DNA of 64,000 bases from Pseudolabrys sp. GTDB taxonomy: Bacteria; Pseudomonadota; Alphaproteobacteria; Rhizobiales; Xanthobacteraceae. Location: the NCBI GenBank assembly GCA_017849615.1, contig JAFIGS010000011.1, positions 310,001 to 374,000 of the forward strand. The letters are read 5' to 3'. Positions 18,780-28,020 of this stretch are shown here, one piece after another. Each line of letters begins with the position of its first letter. Within the stretch, counting starts at the first letter, position 1. A program made the position numbers and the translations under genes. The notes under the pieces are model-generated. The model made no database searches. It was not told where the DNA came from and saw nothing but the letters and a program-made list of their open reading frames with translations.

Positions 18780-19889
18780 ATGTCCCAGAGAAGCAAACCG
18801 CCGTTCCGCGCCGATCAGGTCGGCTCCATCCTGCGCACCACCGCGATCCATGAGGCGCGGACCAAGCACGAAAAGGGCGAGATCACCGACGCGCAGCTCA
18901 AGGCGATCGAAGACGCCGAAATCATCAAGATCATCAAGAAGCAGGAAGAACTCGGCCTCCAGCCCGTCACCGACGGCGAATTCCGCCGCGCCTGGTGGCA
19001 TTACGACTTCTTCGGCATGCTCGACGGCGTTGACGTCGTTCCGTCCGATCACGGCATCCAGTTCCAGGGCGTTCAGACCAAGATGCAGGTGCTGAACATC
19101 ACCGGCAAGATCGGCTTCTCCGCCAGTCACCCGATGCTCGAGCACTTCAAGTTCCTCAAGGCGCACACCAGCCGCACGCCGAAGATGACCATTCCGGCGC
19201 CGAGCGTGATGCACTTCCGTCTCGAGCCGGATGCGGTCAAGACCAGCGTCTATGCGAATCGCGACGCGATTTTCGACGACCTCGCCATCGCCTATCAGAA
19301 AGCTGTGAAGGCGTTCTACGACGCCGGCTGCCGCTACCTGCAGTTCGACGACACCGCCTGGGCCTATCTGTGCTCGCAGGACGAACTGAAGAAGGCGCGC
19401 GACCGCGGCCTCGATGTCGATCATCTGCAGGACAGCTACACCAGGATGATCAACAAGGCGCTGGAAGCCAAGCCGGCCGACATGGTCATCACCACGCATG
19501 TCTGCCGCGGCAACTTCCGCTCGACCTTCATCTCGTCGGGCGGCTACGAGCCGGTGGCGCAGAACCTGCTCGAGAAGTGCAACTACGACGGCTACTTCCT
19601 CGAATACGACACCGACCGCGCCGGCGGTTTCGAGCCGCTGCGCTTCCTGCCCAAGGGCAACAAGGTCGTGGTGCTCGGTCTTGTCACCTCGAAGTCCGGC
19701 ACGCTCGAGAAGAAGGAAGACATCAAGAAGCGCATCGAGGAGGCGACCAGGTTCGTCGCGCTCGACCAGCTCGCGCTGTCGCCGCAGTGCGGCTTCGCCT
19801 CGACCGAGGAAGGCAATACGCTGGCCGAGGACGAACAGTGGGCCAAGTTCAAGATGATCCTCGATATCTCGAAGGAAGTCTGGGGCTGA
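18780..19889 (+). CDS. MetE-core-like cobalamin-independent methyltransferase (YxjG/YxjH type)
   Basis: A 369-residue protein equal to the catalytic half of MetE, without the N-terminal folate-binding half. The zinc-site features are HVCRGNF (about residue 240) and QCGFAST (about 338); the FDDTAWAYL stretch forms the pocket floor. Such short MetE-like proteins transfer methyl groups to thiols such as homocysteine. Lying close to the LigM demethylase and a MetF-like gene, it is a plausible sink for methyl groups stripped from lignin aromatics. The exact donor is unknown. Confidence 0.82.
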   Translation: MSQRSKPPFRADQVGSILRTTAIHEARTKHEKGEITDAQLKAIEDAEIIKIIKKQEELGLQPVTDGEFRRAWWHYDFFGMLDGVDVVPSDHGIQFQGVQTKMQVLNITGKIGFSASHPMLEHFKFLKAHTSRTPKMTIPAPSVMHFRLEPDAVKTSVYANRDAIFDDLAIAYQKAVKAFYDAGCRYLQFDDTAWAYLCSQDELKKARDRGLDVDHLQDSYTRMINKALEAKPADMVITTHVCRGNFRSTFISSGGYEPVAQNLLEKCNYDGYFLEYDTDRAGGFEPLRFLPKGNKVVVLGLVTSKSGTLEKKEDIKKRIEEATRFVALDQLALSPQCGFASTEEGNTLAEDEQWAKFKMILDISKEVWG

Positions 19890-19896
19890 TCTTCTG

Positions 19897-20082
19897 CCCT
19901 CTCCCCGCTGGCGGGGAGAGGGTGGCTTGTATCGCGATTACGCGATGCAAGCCGGGTGAGGGGGCGCTAAACTCGCGCTCCAACGGCCCCTCACCCGATT
20001 GTCTTCGTTGCACTCAGACAATCGACCTCTCCCCGCATAGGCGGGCGGACGCTCGCCGTCCGGCGAGCTATGCGGGGAGAGG
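19897..20082. repeat. REP-like palindromic mosaic
   Basis: Several nested inverted repeats: CCCTCTCCCCGC/GCGGGGAGAGGG (19897-19922), GGCTTG/CAAGCC (19924-19952), CGGGTGAGGGG/CCCCTCACCCG (19953-19997), and a 15-bp perfect arm pair CCTCTCCCCGCATAG with its complement (20026-20040 and 20068-20082) enclosing GCTCGCCG/CGGCGAGC. It fills the gap between the MetE-like and MaoC genes and has no coding content. It resembles interspersed palindromic elements common in Hyphomicrobiales. Confidence 0.8.
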
Positions 20083-20106
20083 TAAAGAAAGAGCGTACTG
20101 AGTCAT

Positions 20107-20991
20107 ATGCCCCTCAACGTCGAAGCCCTTCTCGCCGCGCAGTTGCCACCCATCGAGCGAACCTATGGTCCGAAGGATTGCATCCTTTATGCGCTCGGCG
20201 TCGGCCTCGGTTACGACCCGACCAATGAGGACGAACTCGCCTTCGTCTACGAGAAGAACATCAAGGTGCTGCCGACTTTCGCGGTGGTGCCCGCCTTCGA
20301 CTACAGGTGGATGCTGCGCCCCGAATTCGGCCTGACCTGGAGCCACATCGTTCACGGCGAGGAGGCGATCGTCCTGCATGCGCCGATCCCGCCGCAAGGC
20401 ACGGTGATCGGCCGCGAGCATGTCGTGGATGTCGTTGACAAGGGCGAGGGCAAAGGCGCACTGCTGTTTCATGAGCGCAGCCTGATCGACAAGGCGACCG
20501 GCACGCTGCTCGCCACGCTGAAGCAGACCACGTTCTGCCGCGCCGATGGCGGCTTCGCCGCGACGTCGGGCGGCGCGCGGCGCGACACGCCCGCGGCGCA
20601 TCCCATTCCCGATCGCGCGCCGGATATCGTCTGCGATTTGCCGACGCGTCCGGAGATGGCGCTGCTCTACCGGCTGTCGGGCGACGAAAATCCGCTTCAC
20701 GCCGAGCCGGCTTTCGCGCGCGCGGCCGGTTTCCCGCGGCCGATCCTGCACGGCCTCGCCACCATGGGCGTCGCCGGACACGCCCTGCTCAAGTCGGTCT
20801 GCGGCTACAACCCCGAGCGGCTAAAGGTCATGTCGGTGCGCTTCTCCGCGCCGGTGTTTCCCGGCGAAACCATCCGCACCGAGATCTGGCAGGATAGCGG
20901 CAAAGCCGGCGCTGTTGTCACGTTTCGCGCCCGTGTTAAGGAACGGGATGTCCTCGCCATCAATAACGGGCGGGCGGAAATAGCTCAGTAG
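20107..20991 (+). CDS. MaoC-family enoyl-CoA hydratase 2-like dehydratase
   Basis: A 294-residue double hot-dog protein. The C-terminal half carries the hydratase-2 motif YRLSGDENPLHAEPAFARAA followed by GFPRPILHGL, with the catalytic Asp and His. The N-terminal half is the usual non-catalytic hot-dog (TFAVVPAF). It hydrates trans-2-enoyl-CoA to the R-3-hydroxyacyl-CoA. It is followed 9 bp later by an acyl-CoA dehydrogenase and then a CoA-transferase, forming an acyl-CoA catabolic operon of unknown substrate. Confidence 0.88.
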   Translation: MPLNVEALLAAQLPPIERTYGPKDCILYALGVGLGYDPTNEDELAFVYEKNIKVLPTFAVVPAFDYRWMLRPEFGLTWSHIVHGEEAIVLHAPIPPQGTVIGREHVVDVVDKGEGKGALLFHERSLIDKATGTLLATLKQTTFCRADGGFAATSGGARRDTPAAHPIPDRAPDIVCDLPTRPEMALLYRLSGDENPLHAEPAFARAAGFPRPILHGLATMGVAGHALLKSVCGYNPERLKVMSVRFSAPVFPGETIRTEIWQDSGKAGAVVTFRARVKERDVLAINNGRAEIAQ

Positions 20992-21000
20992 AGGAAGCGC

Positions 21001-22164
21001 ATGACTGGACCGCAAGAGAACTATGCCGACATTCGCGAGTCCGTGCGCGCGCTGTGCGACAGGTTCCCCGGCGAATACTGGCGCGAACTCGATCGCGACC
21101 GCGCCTACCCGACGGCGTTCGTCAAGGCCCTCACCGAGGCGGGGTATCTCGCCGCGCTGATCCCGGAAGAGTTTGGCGGCAGCGGCCTGCCGGTGTCGGC
21201 GGCGGCCGCGATCATGGAAGAGATCCATGCGGCCGGCGGCAATGGCGCGGCCTGCCACGCGCAGATGTACACGATGGGCACCATTCTGCGGCACGGCTCG
21301 CCGGCGCAGAAGGAGCGCTATCTGCCCAAGATCGCCACCGGCGAATTGCGCCTGCAGGCTTTCGGCGTCACCGAGCCGACCTCCGGCACCGATACATTGT
21401 CGCTGCGCACCGTGGCGCGGCGCGGCGGCGACGAATACGTCATCAACGGCCAGAAGATCTGGACCTCGCGCGCCGAGCATTCCGACCTGATGCTGCTGCT
21501 GGCGCGCACGACGCCGAAGGAAGAGGTGAAGAAGCGCACCGACGGCCTGTCGGTGTTCCTGGTCGATATGCGCAAGGCGCTCGAAGCCGGGACGCTGACC
21601 ATCAAGCCGATCCGCACCGTGATGAATCACGCCACCACGGAAGTGTTCTTCGACGACCTCCGCGTGCCGGCAGAAAATCTCATCGGCGAGGAAGGCAAGG
21701 GCTTCCGTTACATTCTCTCGGGCATGAACACCGAGCGCATCCTGATCGCGTCGGAATGCATCGGCGACGCCAAATGGTTCATCAGGAAGGCGGCCGATTA
21801 CGCCAAGGAGCGCGTGCTGTTCGGCCGGCCGATCGGCCAGAATCAGGGCGTGCAGTTCCCGATCGCGCGCGCCTATGCGCAGATGCGGGCCGCCGAGCTG
21901 ATGGTGCATGAGGCCTGCCGCAAATACGAAGCCGGCGAGGATCTCGGCGCCGAGGCCAATATGGCCAAGCTGCTCGCCGCCGATGCGTCATGGGCCGCCG
22001 CCGACATGTGCGTGCAGACGCATGGCGGCTTCGGCTTCGCCGAGGAGTATGACGTCGAGCGCAAATTCCGCGAAACGCGCCTCTATCAGGTGGCGCCGAT
22101 TTCGACCAATCTCATTCTGTCGTATCTGGCCGAGCACGTGCTCGGTCTGCCGAGGTCGTATTAG
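21001..22164 (+). CDS. Acyl-CoA dehydrogenase
   Basis: A 387-residue flavoprotein of the ACAD family. It contains QAFGVTEPTSGTDT (FAD/substrate contact), WTSRAEHSD, and the C-terminal RVLFGRPIGQNQGVQFPIA and QTHGGFGFAEEYDVER signatures. It would introduce the 2,3 double bond into an acyl-CoA and pass electrons to ETF. Its place between the MaoC hydratase and the CoA-transferase suggests a dedicated pathway for a short organic acid. The substrate cannot be read from the sequence. Confidence 0.92.
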   Translation: MTGPQENYADIRESVRALCDRFPGEYWRELDRDRAYPTAFVKALTEAGYLAALIPEEFGGSGLPVSAAAAIMEEIHAAGGNGAACHAQMYTMGTILRHGSPAQKERYLPKIATGELRLQAFGVTEPTSGTDTLSLRTVARRGGDEYVINGQKIWTSRAEHSDLMLLLARTTPKEEVKKRTDGLSVFLVDMRKALEAGTLTIKPIRTVMNHATTEVFFDDLRVPAENLIGEEGKGFRYILSGMNTERILIASECIGDAKWFIRKAADYAKERVLFGRPIGQNQGVQFPIARAYAQMRAAELMVHEACRKYEAGEDLGAEANMAKLLAADASWAAADMCVQTHGGFGFAEEYDVERKFRETRLYQVAPISTNLILSYLAEHVLGLPRSY

Positions 22165-22171
22165 TATCTTC

Positions 22172-22267
22172 CGTCGTCCCCGCGAAGGCGGGGACCCAAA
22201 CGCCGTAGCCTATCGATGGGACACGGAGTATGGGTCCCGGGTCTCGCTGTCGCTCGCCCGGGACGAC
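22172..22267. repeat. REP-like palindromic repeat
   Basis: Outer arms GTCGTCCC/GGGACGAC enclose two hairpins: GTCCCCGC-GAAG-GCGGGGAC (22176-22195) and GTCCCGGG/CCCGGGAC (22234-22264). It is intergenic, between the acyl-CoA dehydrogenase and CoA-transferase genes. Confidence 0.75.
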
Positions 22268-22286
22268 ATTGAAATGGAAGTTTCCC

Positions 22287-23411
22287 ATGTCCCTCCCGCT
22301 TGAAGGCATCCTGGTCGTCTCGGTCGAACAGGCGGTGGCCGCGCCGCAATGCACGTGCCGCCTCGCCGATGCCGGCGCGCGCGTCATCAAGGTCGAGCGC
22401 CCGGAAGGCGACTTCGCGCGGCATTACGATTACATCGTTCATGGCGAGAGCGCGCATCTGGTCTGGCTCAACCGCGGCAAGGAGTCCGTGGTCTGCGACC
22501 TCACCAGGGACGAGGACAAGGCCCTGCTCGAGGCCATGCTGGCGAAGGCCGATGTCTTCGTGCAGAACCTCAAGCCCGGCGCGCTCGGCAAGCTCGGCTT
22601 CTCCTTCGAGCGCCTGCGCAAGGATTATCCGAAGCTGATCTGCGCATCGATCTCGGGCTACGGCGAGAGCGGTCCGTTCGCGCAGCGCAAGGCCTATGAT
22701 TTGTTGATCCAGGCCGAGTCCGGCCTGTCGTCGGTGACCGGCGGCCCCGAAGCGCCGGCGCGCGTCGGCGTCTCGGTGGTCGATATCGCGGCCGGGTTGA
22801 GCGCCTATGAGGCGATCCTCGAAGCGCTCATCCGCCGCGGCCGCACCGGCGAGGGCGCCACCATCTCGGTGTCGATGTTCGACGCCATGGCGGAGTGGAT
22901 GACCATTCCCTTGCTCAATCAGGAATGGGGCAATCCCTTCCGGCGCGTCGGCCTCAATCACCCGACCATCGCGCCCTACGGCGTGTTCCGCACGCGCGAC
23001 GGCGCCGATATCCTGATCTCGATTCAGAACGATCGCGAATGGCGCGTGCTGGCCGACAAGGTGCTCGGCAATGCCGCGCTCGGCGACGACGCGCGCTTTG
23101 CCACCAATCCGCAGCGTCAGGCCAACCGCGCCGAGACCGATGCGGCGGTCGCGGCGGTGTTCGGCGCCGAGGATGTCGAGCCCTTGATGAAGAAACTGGC
23201 GGCCGCGGACATCGCCTTCGCGCGCGTCAATGATTCCGCGCTGCTGTCCACGCATCCGCATTTGCGCCGCGTGACCGTCAATACGCCGAGCGGTCCGGCC
23301 TCGACGCCGGCGCCGGGCGCGCGCTTCGTCGGCGAGGAGCGGCACTACGGCGATATCCCCGCGCTCGGTTCGCACAATGAGACGATCCGCAAGGAGTTTG
23401 GCGGGAAGTAG
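22287..23411 (+). CDS. CaiB/BaiF family CoA-transferase (class III)
   Basis: 374 residues from the ATG at 22287 (GGAAG upstream), since the reading further upstream lies inside a palindromic repeat. Typical features are LADAGARVIKVERPEGDFARHYD, LNRGKESVVCDL and KLICASISGYGESGPFAQRKAYD with the catalytic Asp in the last. It moves CoA between an acyl-CoA and a free carboxylate without a covalent Cys. It probably activates the substrate of the two preceding acyl-CoA enzymes. Confidence 0.9.
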   Translation: MSLPLEGILVVSVEQAVAAPQCTCRLADAGARVIKVERPEGDFARHYDYIVHGESAHLVWLNRGKESVVCDLTRDEDKALLEAMLAKADVFVQNLKPGALGKLGFSFERLRKDYPKLICASISGYGESGPFAQRKAYDLLIQAESGLSSVTGGPEAPARVGVSVVDIAAGLSAYEAILEALIRRGRTGEGATISVSMFDAMAEWMTIPLLNQEWGNPFRRVGLNHPTIAPYGVFRTRDGADILISIQNDREWRVLADKVLGNAALGDDARFATNPQRQANRAETDAAVAAVFGAEDVEPLMKKLAAADIAFARVNDSALLSTHPHLRRVTVNTPSGPASTPAPGARFVGEERHYGDIPALGSHNETIRKEFGGK

Positions 23412-23431
23412 ATGGCCGCGCGCGCCGCGGC

Positions 23432-24988
23432 CTAGTCCATCGCGTGAATGACTTCGTCTTCCTTCCTGGCGCCCTGATTGGCCTTGCGCGTCGAGCCGAT
23501 CATCAGCACCAGCGGCATCGCCGCGATGGTCAAGAACATCAGCAGCTTGAAGTCGTTGAGATAGGCGATCATGTTGGCCTGCTGCGTGATCAGGCCGTCC
23601 AGCATCGCCTTGCCGGCGTCGGTGTTGAGGTTGATCGCGCCGGTGACATCGGGAAATTGCAGATTGCTGTTGAACGGCGTGATGTTGGCGCCGAGCCGCT
23701 CGTGCATATAGGTCGTCTTGCTGGTCAGGTTGGCGATCACCATCGAGATGCCGATCGACGAGCCGATGTTGCGGACCAGGGTCGTGATGGCGGCGGCGCC
23801 GTTGCGCATGTGGCCCGGCAGCGTCAGGAACGCCACCGAGGTGATCGGCACGAACAGCAGGCCGAGCCCGACGCCCTGGATGATGCTGGTGATGACGATC
23901 GTGTGCTGCTGGGTGTCGAGCGACCAGCCCGTCATCTCGTAAAGCGTGCCGGCGGTGATGAGCAGCCCGAGGAAGATGAGATTGCGCGTTTCGGTCAGGC
24001 GCATCAGCCGCGGCGCCACCATCATGGTGAACAGCGTGCCGACGCCGCGCGAGCCGAGCAGGAGGCCGGCGGTCTGGATCGGATAGCCGAGCAGGTTCTG
24101 CATGAACGGTGTCACCAGCGCCATGGTGCCGAACAGCACCACGCCGATTACCACCATGAACATGACGCCGGACAGGAAGTTGCGGTCCTTGAACATGTCG
24201 AAGTTCACGAAGGCGCGGTCGGTCGTCAGCGAATGGGCGAAGAAGTAGTAGAAGCCCGCCGCCGAGATGATGGTTTCGACCCAGATTTCGCGCGCCTCGA
24301 ACCAGCCGACCTGTTCGCCGCGGTCGAGCAGCAGCTGCAGCGAGCCGATGCCGATGGCGAGCGCGGCGAAGCCGAACCAGTCGAAGCGAAGGTGGTTCTG
24401 CTTGTCGGTGTCTTCCATGAAAAACATCATGCCGATCACGGTCAGCACGCCGATCGGCAGGTTGATCAGGAACACCCAGTGCCACGAATAATTGTCGGTC
24501 AGCCACGCGCCCAGGGTCGGGCCCATGATCGGGCCGAGCATCACGCCGATGCCCCACATCGCCATGGCCTGGCTGCGCTCCTGCGGCGAATAGGAATCGA
24601 GCATCACGGCCTGCGACAGCGGCACCAGCGCCGCGCCGGCCATGCCCTGCAGCAGGCGGAACAGCACCATCTGCTCGATGTTCTGCGCCAGCGCGCAGAG
24701 CAGCGACGCGACGGTGAAACCGGCGACGCAGGCGATGAACACGCGCTTGCGGCCGAAGCGATCGGCCAGCCAGCCGACCGGCGCGGTCATGATCGCCGCG
24801 GCGACGATGTAGGAGGTGAGCACCCAGTTGACCTGGTCGAGCGAGGCCGACAGCGAGCCCTGCATGTAGGGCAGCGCGACGTTGGCGATCGTGGTGTCGA
24901 GCGCCTGCATGATGGTCGCGGTCATGGCGCAGACCGTGATCAGCAGGCGGCGTGCGCCGCTCGGCAATGGTTTGGTGTGGGCGCTCAT
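23432..24988 (-). CDS. emrB: DHA2-family MFS drug/acid efflux protein (EmrB type)
   Basis: A 518-residue membrane protein with about 14 hydrophobic segments. The motif A region WLADRFGRKRVFIAC and the DHA2 motif C-like stretch GIGVMLGPIMGPTLGAWLTD are clear. With the upstream membrane-fusion protein and MarR regulator it forms an EmrRAB-like tripartite pump that would work with a TolC-type channel encoded elsewhere. It may export toxic phenolic acids, which would suit this locus, but the substrate is not determined. Confidence 0.92.
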   Translation of the reverse strand: MSAHTKPLPSGARRLLITVCAMTATIMQALDTTIANVALPYMQGSLSASLDQVNWVLTSYIVAAAIMTAPVGWLADRFGRKRVFIACVAGFTVASLLCALAQNIEQMVLFRLLQGMAGAALVPLSQAVMLDSYSPQERSQAMAMWGIGVMLGPIMGPTLGAWLTDNYSWHWVFLINLPIGVLTVIGMMFFMEDTDKQNHLRFDWFGFAALAIGIGSLQLLLDRGEQVGWFEAREIWVETIISAAGFYYFFAHSLTTDRAFVNFDMFKDRNFLSGVMFMVVIGVVLFGTMALVTPFMQNLLGYPIQTAGLLLGSRGVGTLFTMMVAPRLMRLTETRNLIFLGLLITAGTLYEMTGWSLDTQQHTIVITSIIQGVGLGLLFVPITSVAFLTLPGHMRNGAAAITTLVRNIGSSIGISMVIANLTSKTTYMHERLGANITPFNSNLQFPDVTGAINLNTDAGKAMLDGLITQQANMIAYLNDFKLLMFLTIAAMPLVLMIGSTRKANQGARKEDEVIHAMD

Positions 24989-25034
24989 TTTATTACGACT
25001 TTCGCCTTCGCTTCAGGCGCTGATCCAGTTTCCG

Positions 25035-25112
25035 TTCATTCCCGCGAAAGCGGGAATCCAGCTCGAGCGCGCAGGCATTTCTCGTGACACTAGGTCCCCG
25101 CTTTCGCGGGGC
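25035..25112. repeat. REP-like palindromic repeat
   Basis: Two hairpins, ATTCCCGC-GAAA-GCGGGAAT (25038-25057) and CCCCGC-TTTC-GCGGGG (25096-25111), lie in the gap between emrA and emrB. Confidence 0.7.
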
Positions 25113-25136
25113 CGAGCGGGCACCCGCTTGCGTTTG

Positions 25137-26282
25137 TCAGTTCGAGGCCTCCGCGCTCGACATGAACGGGATGCGGCTGTGATGCGTGTCGATATCGATG
25201 GTGGTGCTCATGCCGGTGCGCAGACGGCTGAGGTCCTGGTTCTTGTCGAAGGCGATCCGCACCGGCACGCGCTGGACGACCTTGACCCAGTTGCCGGTGG
25301 CGTTCTGCGCCGGCAGGATCGAGAACTGCGAACCGGTGCCGGGGCTCACCGCGATCACGGTGCCGGTAAAGGTGCGGTCCGGAAAGCTGTCGACGCTGAG
25401 CGTCGCCTTCTGGCCGAGCCGCAGATAGGTGATGTCGGTTTCCTTCGGATTGGCATCGACCCACGGATTGGCGTCGTCGATCACGCTGAAGATCGGCGCG
25501 CCGGCGGCGACGAAGCGGCCGAGCTGGATGTTGTCCACCTGGGTCGCGGTGCCGTCGATCGGCGCGCGCAAGGTGGTGTGCGCCAGATCGCGCTCGGCAT
25601 TGTCGGCCGCCGCTTTCGCCTCGGTATAGGCCGGGAACTTCTCCAGCGGCAGATTGGCGTCACCCAGCAACGAGGCCAGGGTCGTGTCGCGCTGCTGCTC
25701 GGCATATTGCGCCTGCAACTGCGCCGCCACCACCGCGGCCGCCGACGCATCGACGTCCGCCGCCGAACCGGCCTGCGAGGCGACCAGCTTCTGCTTGCGC
25801 TCGAGGTCGCGCTGCTTGAGTTCGACGTTCCGTTCGGCAAGGTCGGACAGCTTGATGAGCGAGGCGAGATTGGCCTTGGTCTTGTCGTAATCGCTGCGCG
25901 CGGTGGCGAGCTTGGCTTTGGCCTGCGCCAGCGCCAGTTCGAACGGCACGCTGTCGAGCGAGAGCAGTTCGTCGCCGGCCTTCACATGCTGGCCTTCGCG
26001 CACGGCGACCTTCATCACCTTGCCGGAGATGTCCGGCGTGATCAGCACTTTCTGCGCGCCGACATAGGCGTTGTCGGTCGAGACGTAGCGGCCGCCCATG
26101 AGATAGATCGCGCCGCCGATCAGCGCCGCCGCGAGCGGCAATACGATCAGCAAGGTTCGGCGCAGGTTGCGCCTGTTCGGCGCAGCGGCCTGCGTCGGCG
26201 CTCCCGCGGCGATGCCGGGCGGGGTCTCCGGGGCGCTCTTGGCGTCCGGGGCGGGAACGACTTTCAGAACACTGTCACTCAT
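25137..26282 (-). CDS. emrA: HlyD/EmrA-family membrane fusion protein
   Basis: 381 residues from the ATG at 26282 that overlaps the marR stop (ATGA); the longer upstream reading is the marR sequence in another frame. One transmembrane helix at residues 42-62 (TLLIVLPLAAALIGGAIYLMG) is followed by the lipoyl-like segment YVSTDNAYVGAQKVLITPDISG, a long coiled coil (about residues 110-210) and a beta-barrel domain. It bridges the inner-membrane EmrB and an outer channel. Translation is probably coupled to marR. Confidence 0.92.
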   Translation of the reverse strand: MSDSVLKVVPAPDAKSAPETPPGIAAGAPTQAAAPNRRNLRRTLLIVLPLAAALIGGAIYLMGGRYVSTDNAYVGAQKVLITPDISGKVMKVAVREGQHVKAGDELLSLDSVPFELALAQAKAKLATARSDYDKTKANLASLIKLSDLAERNVELKQRDLERKQKLVASQAGSAADVDASAAAVVAAQLQAQYAEQQRDTTLASLLGDANLPLEKFPAYTEAKAAADNAERDLAHTTLRAPIDGTATQVDNIQLGRFVAAGAPIFSVIDDANPWVDANPKETDITYLRLGQKATLSVDSFPDRTFTGTVIAVSPGTGSQFSILPAQNATGNWVKVVQRVPVRIAFDKNQDLSRLRTGMSTTIDIDTHHSRIPFMSSAEASN

Positions 26283-26761
26283 GATGCTGCGACTTTGCTG
26301 GATTCGGAATCGGTGGTGGGGGAAGTGCGGCCGATGGCGGCGCGCAGGTTTTCGCGCATGACGCCGAGGTCGGCGTGCAGGCGGTCGATGGCCTTGTCGT
26401 CGAGGCCGTCGAGCACCTGGCCCATGACTTCTTCGCCGAGCGCAGTCAGCCGATCGAGCAGCGGGCGCGCGGCGGGCGTCAGATAGAGGCGGTTGGCGCG
26501 GCGGTCGTTGGGGTCGGGGCGTCGCTCGATGAGGCCGTTTTCGGCGAGGCGGTCGAGCAGGCGGGTCAGCGAAATCGGCTGCAGGTCGAGCAGTTCGGCA
26601 AGTTCCGACTGCTTGAGACCTTCGCAGCGGTTGAGCCGGGACAGCACCGCCCACTGGGCACGGGTGGCGCCGTAGCGGCGCGCGCTCTGGTCGGCGTAGG
26701 TTTTCATCAGACGAGCTACGTCGTTGAGAACAAACGCAATTTCTTTTCGGATCGTCGGCAC
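26279..26761 (-). CDS. MarR-family transcriptional regulator
   Basis: 160 residues from a GTG at 26761 with AGGAG about 11 bp upstream. The winged helix is clear: TRAQWAVLSRLNRCEGLKQ, LAELLDLQPISLTRLLDRL, and the wing DPNDRRANRLYLTPAA. As first gene of the marR-emrA-emrB operon it is probably its autorepressor, released by phenolic or hydrophobic compounds. Confidence 0.92.
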   Translation of the reverse strand: MPTIRKEIAFVLNDVARLMKTYADQSARRYGATRAQWAVLSRLNRCEGLKQSELAELLDLQPISLTRLLDRLAENGLIERRPDPNDRRANRLYLTPAARPLLDRLTALGEEVMGQVLDGLDDKAIDRLHADLGVMRENLRAAIGRTSPTTDSESSKVAAS

Positions 26762-26790
26762 GGCGGCAATGGCTCCTGGCTGTGTGCCCT

Positions 26791-26816
26791 CTTATAATAA
26801 GCATCCTTATAATATG
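26791..26816. promoter_or_regulatory. Putative MarR operator/promoter
   Basis: CTTATAATAAG (26791-26801) is a perfect 5-1-5 palindrome, followed by a near copy CTTATAATATG (26806-26816) 15 bp on. It lies 30 bp upstream of the marR start and is unusually AT-rich, fitting a promoter overlapped by a MarR operator. Confidence 0.65.
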
Positions 26817-26909
26817 ATCGAGGCCTTAAAGGTCCCGGAAAAGGGACAGATCAGCCCTGCGGCTGCTGCATGGCACTATCGCGCCGGCGCGAACGCGCGT
26901 GGGAGGGAA

Positions 26910-28007
26910 CTATCCCTGCTCGGCCACCACTTCCGCCTTCAGATTGACGCTGGAGCGGACGCCGATATCGGCGAAGTGGTTGTCGAGGAAGCGCCGGGCC
27001 GCGCGCTGGCCGAGCTTGTGCAGCAGCTCGAGCGATTCAAAATCGTTGCGCAGTTTGGTCGAGGCGGAGAAGCGCTCGCCGAGTCCGTCCATGACGATGC
27101 GGTGCACGTTGATGTGACGATACTCGTTCGGCCCGGTGCCGTGCGGCAGGCGATGCTGATCGATCAGCCGGTTGACGAATTCGATGGCGCGCAGCTCCGC
27201 CATCAGCGCCGAGTTGAAGGTGATCTCGTTGACGCGGCCCATGATCTCGCGCGTCGTCTGCGGGATTTTCTTGCGCATCACGGGGTTGATCTGGACGATC
27301 AGCACATCCTCGGTCTGGGTCGAGCGGAAGAACGGGAAGATCACCGGATTGCCGAGATAGCCGCCATCCCAGTACGGCACGCCGTCGATCTCGACGGCCT
27401 GAAACACCGCCGGCAGACAGGCCGAGGCCATCACGGCTTCGGCGGAAATCTTGTCCTTGGGAAAAATGTGTAGCTTCCCCGTCTGCACATTGGTCGCGGC
27501 GATGAAGATCGGCCGGCCATCCTTGCGCAGGCCGTCGAAATCGACGAAGCGCTCGACCAGATCCTTCAGCGGATTGATGTTGAGCGGGTTGACGTCATAA
27601 GGCGACAATTGCTGCGACCATGCCGACAGCCAGTTGAAGGTCGGCGAGCCGTCGCCGGGCCACAGCGCGAATAATTTGTCCGTGATGGCGCGCTGCACCG
27701 CCGGCAGATCGCCGCCGAGGCTCGCCGCGCGCCAGAAATCGGCAAGACGCTTGCGCGCTTCCTCGGGGCCGCCGCGGTTGAGACCGTCGGCCAGCATCAC
27801 CGCGTTCACCGCGCCCGCCGAGGTGCCGGAAATGCCTTCGACGGCGAGGCGCCCGTCGTCCAGCAGATGATCGAGCACGCCCCAGGTAAAGGCGCCATGC
27901 GCGCCGCCGCCCTGCAGCGCCAGGTTGATGCGCTTCTTCTTTCCCTGCGGCTTGGGCTGATCGTCCTTCTGATCGCCCCAGAACAGCCGGGAGAGGAAGT
28001 CGTTCAT
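26910..28007 (-). CDS. Patatin-like phospholipase
   Basis: A 365-residue patatin-fold hydrolase. The oxyanion-hole motif LQGGGAHGAFTWGV is near residue 32, the nucleophile Ser is in GISGTSAGAVN (about 60), and the dyad Asp is in YWDGGYLGNP (about 215). The C-terminal part is helical, as in patatins with a DUF3734-type tail. It starts 13 bp after bdhA and is co-transcribed with it, an arrangement also known as bdhA-patD in Legionella. A role in lipid or polyhydroxybutyrate turnover is possible; none is shown by sequence. Confidence 0.88.
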   Translation of the reverse strand: MNDFLSRLFWGDQKDDQPKPQGKKKRINLALQGGGAHGAFTWGVLDHLLDDGRLAVEGISGTSAGAVNAVMLADGLNRGGPEEARKRLADFWRAASLGGDLPAVQRAITDKLFALWPGDGSPTFNWLSAWSQQLSPYDVNPLNINPLKDLVERFVDFDGLRKDGRPIFIAATNVQTGKLHIFPKDKISAEAVMASACLPAVFQAVEIDGVPYWDGGYLGNPVIFPFFRSTQTEDVLIVQINPVMRKKIPQTTREIMGRVNEITFNSALMAELRAIEFVNRLIDQHRLPHGTGPNEYRHINVHRIVMDGLGERFSASTKLRNDFESLELLHKLGQRAARRFLDNHFADIGVRSSVNLKAEVVAEQG

Positions 28008-28020
28008 GGGCGGTACGCCA

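Noticed and set aside
22161-24557. Minus-strand frame of about 800 codons spanning the CoA-transferase and the efflux gene
   Set aside because: It is the wrong frame of emrB continued through the antisense of the CoA-transferase.
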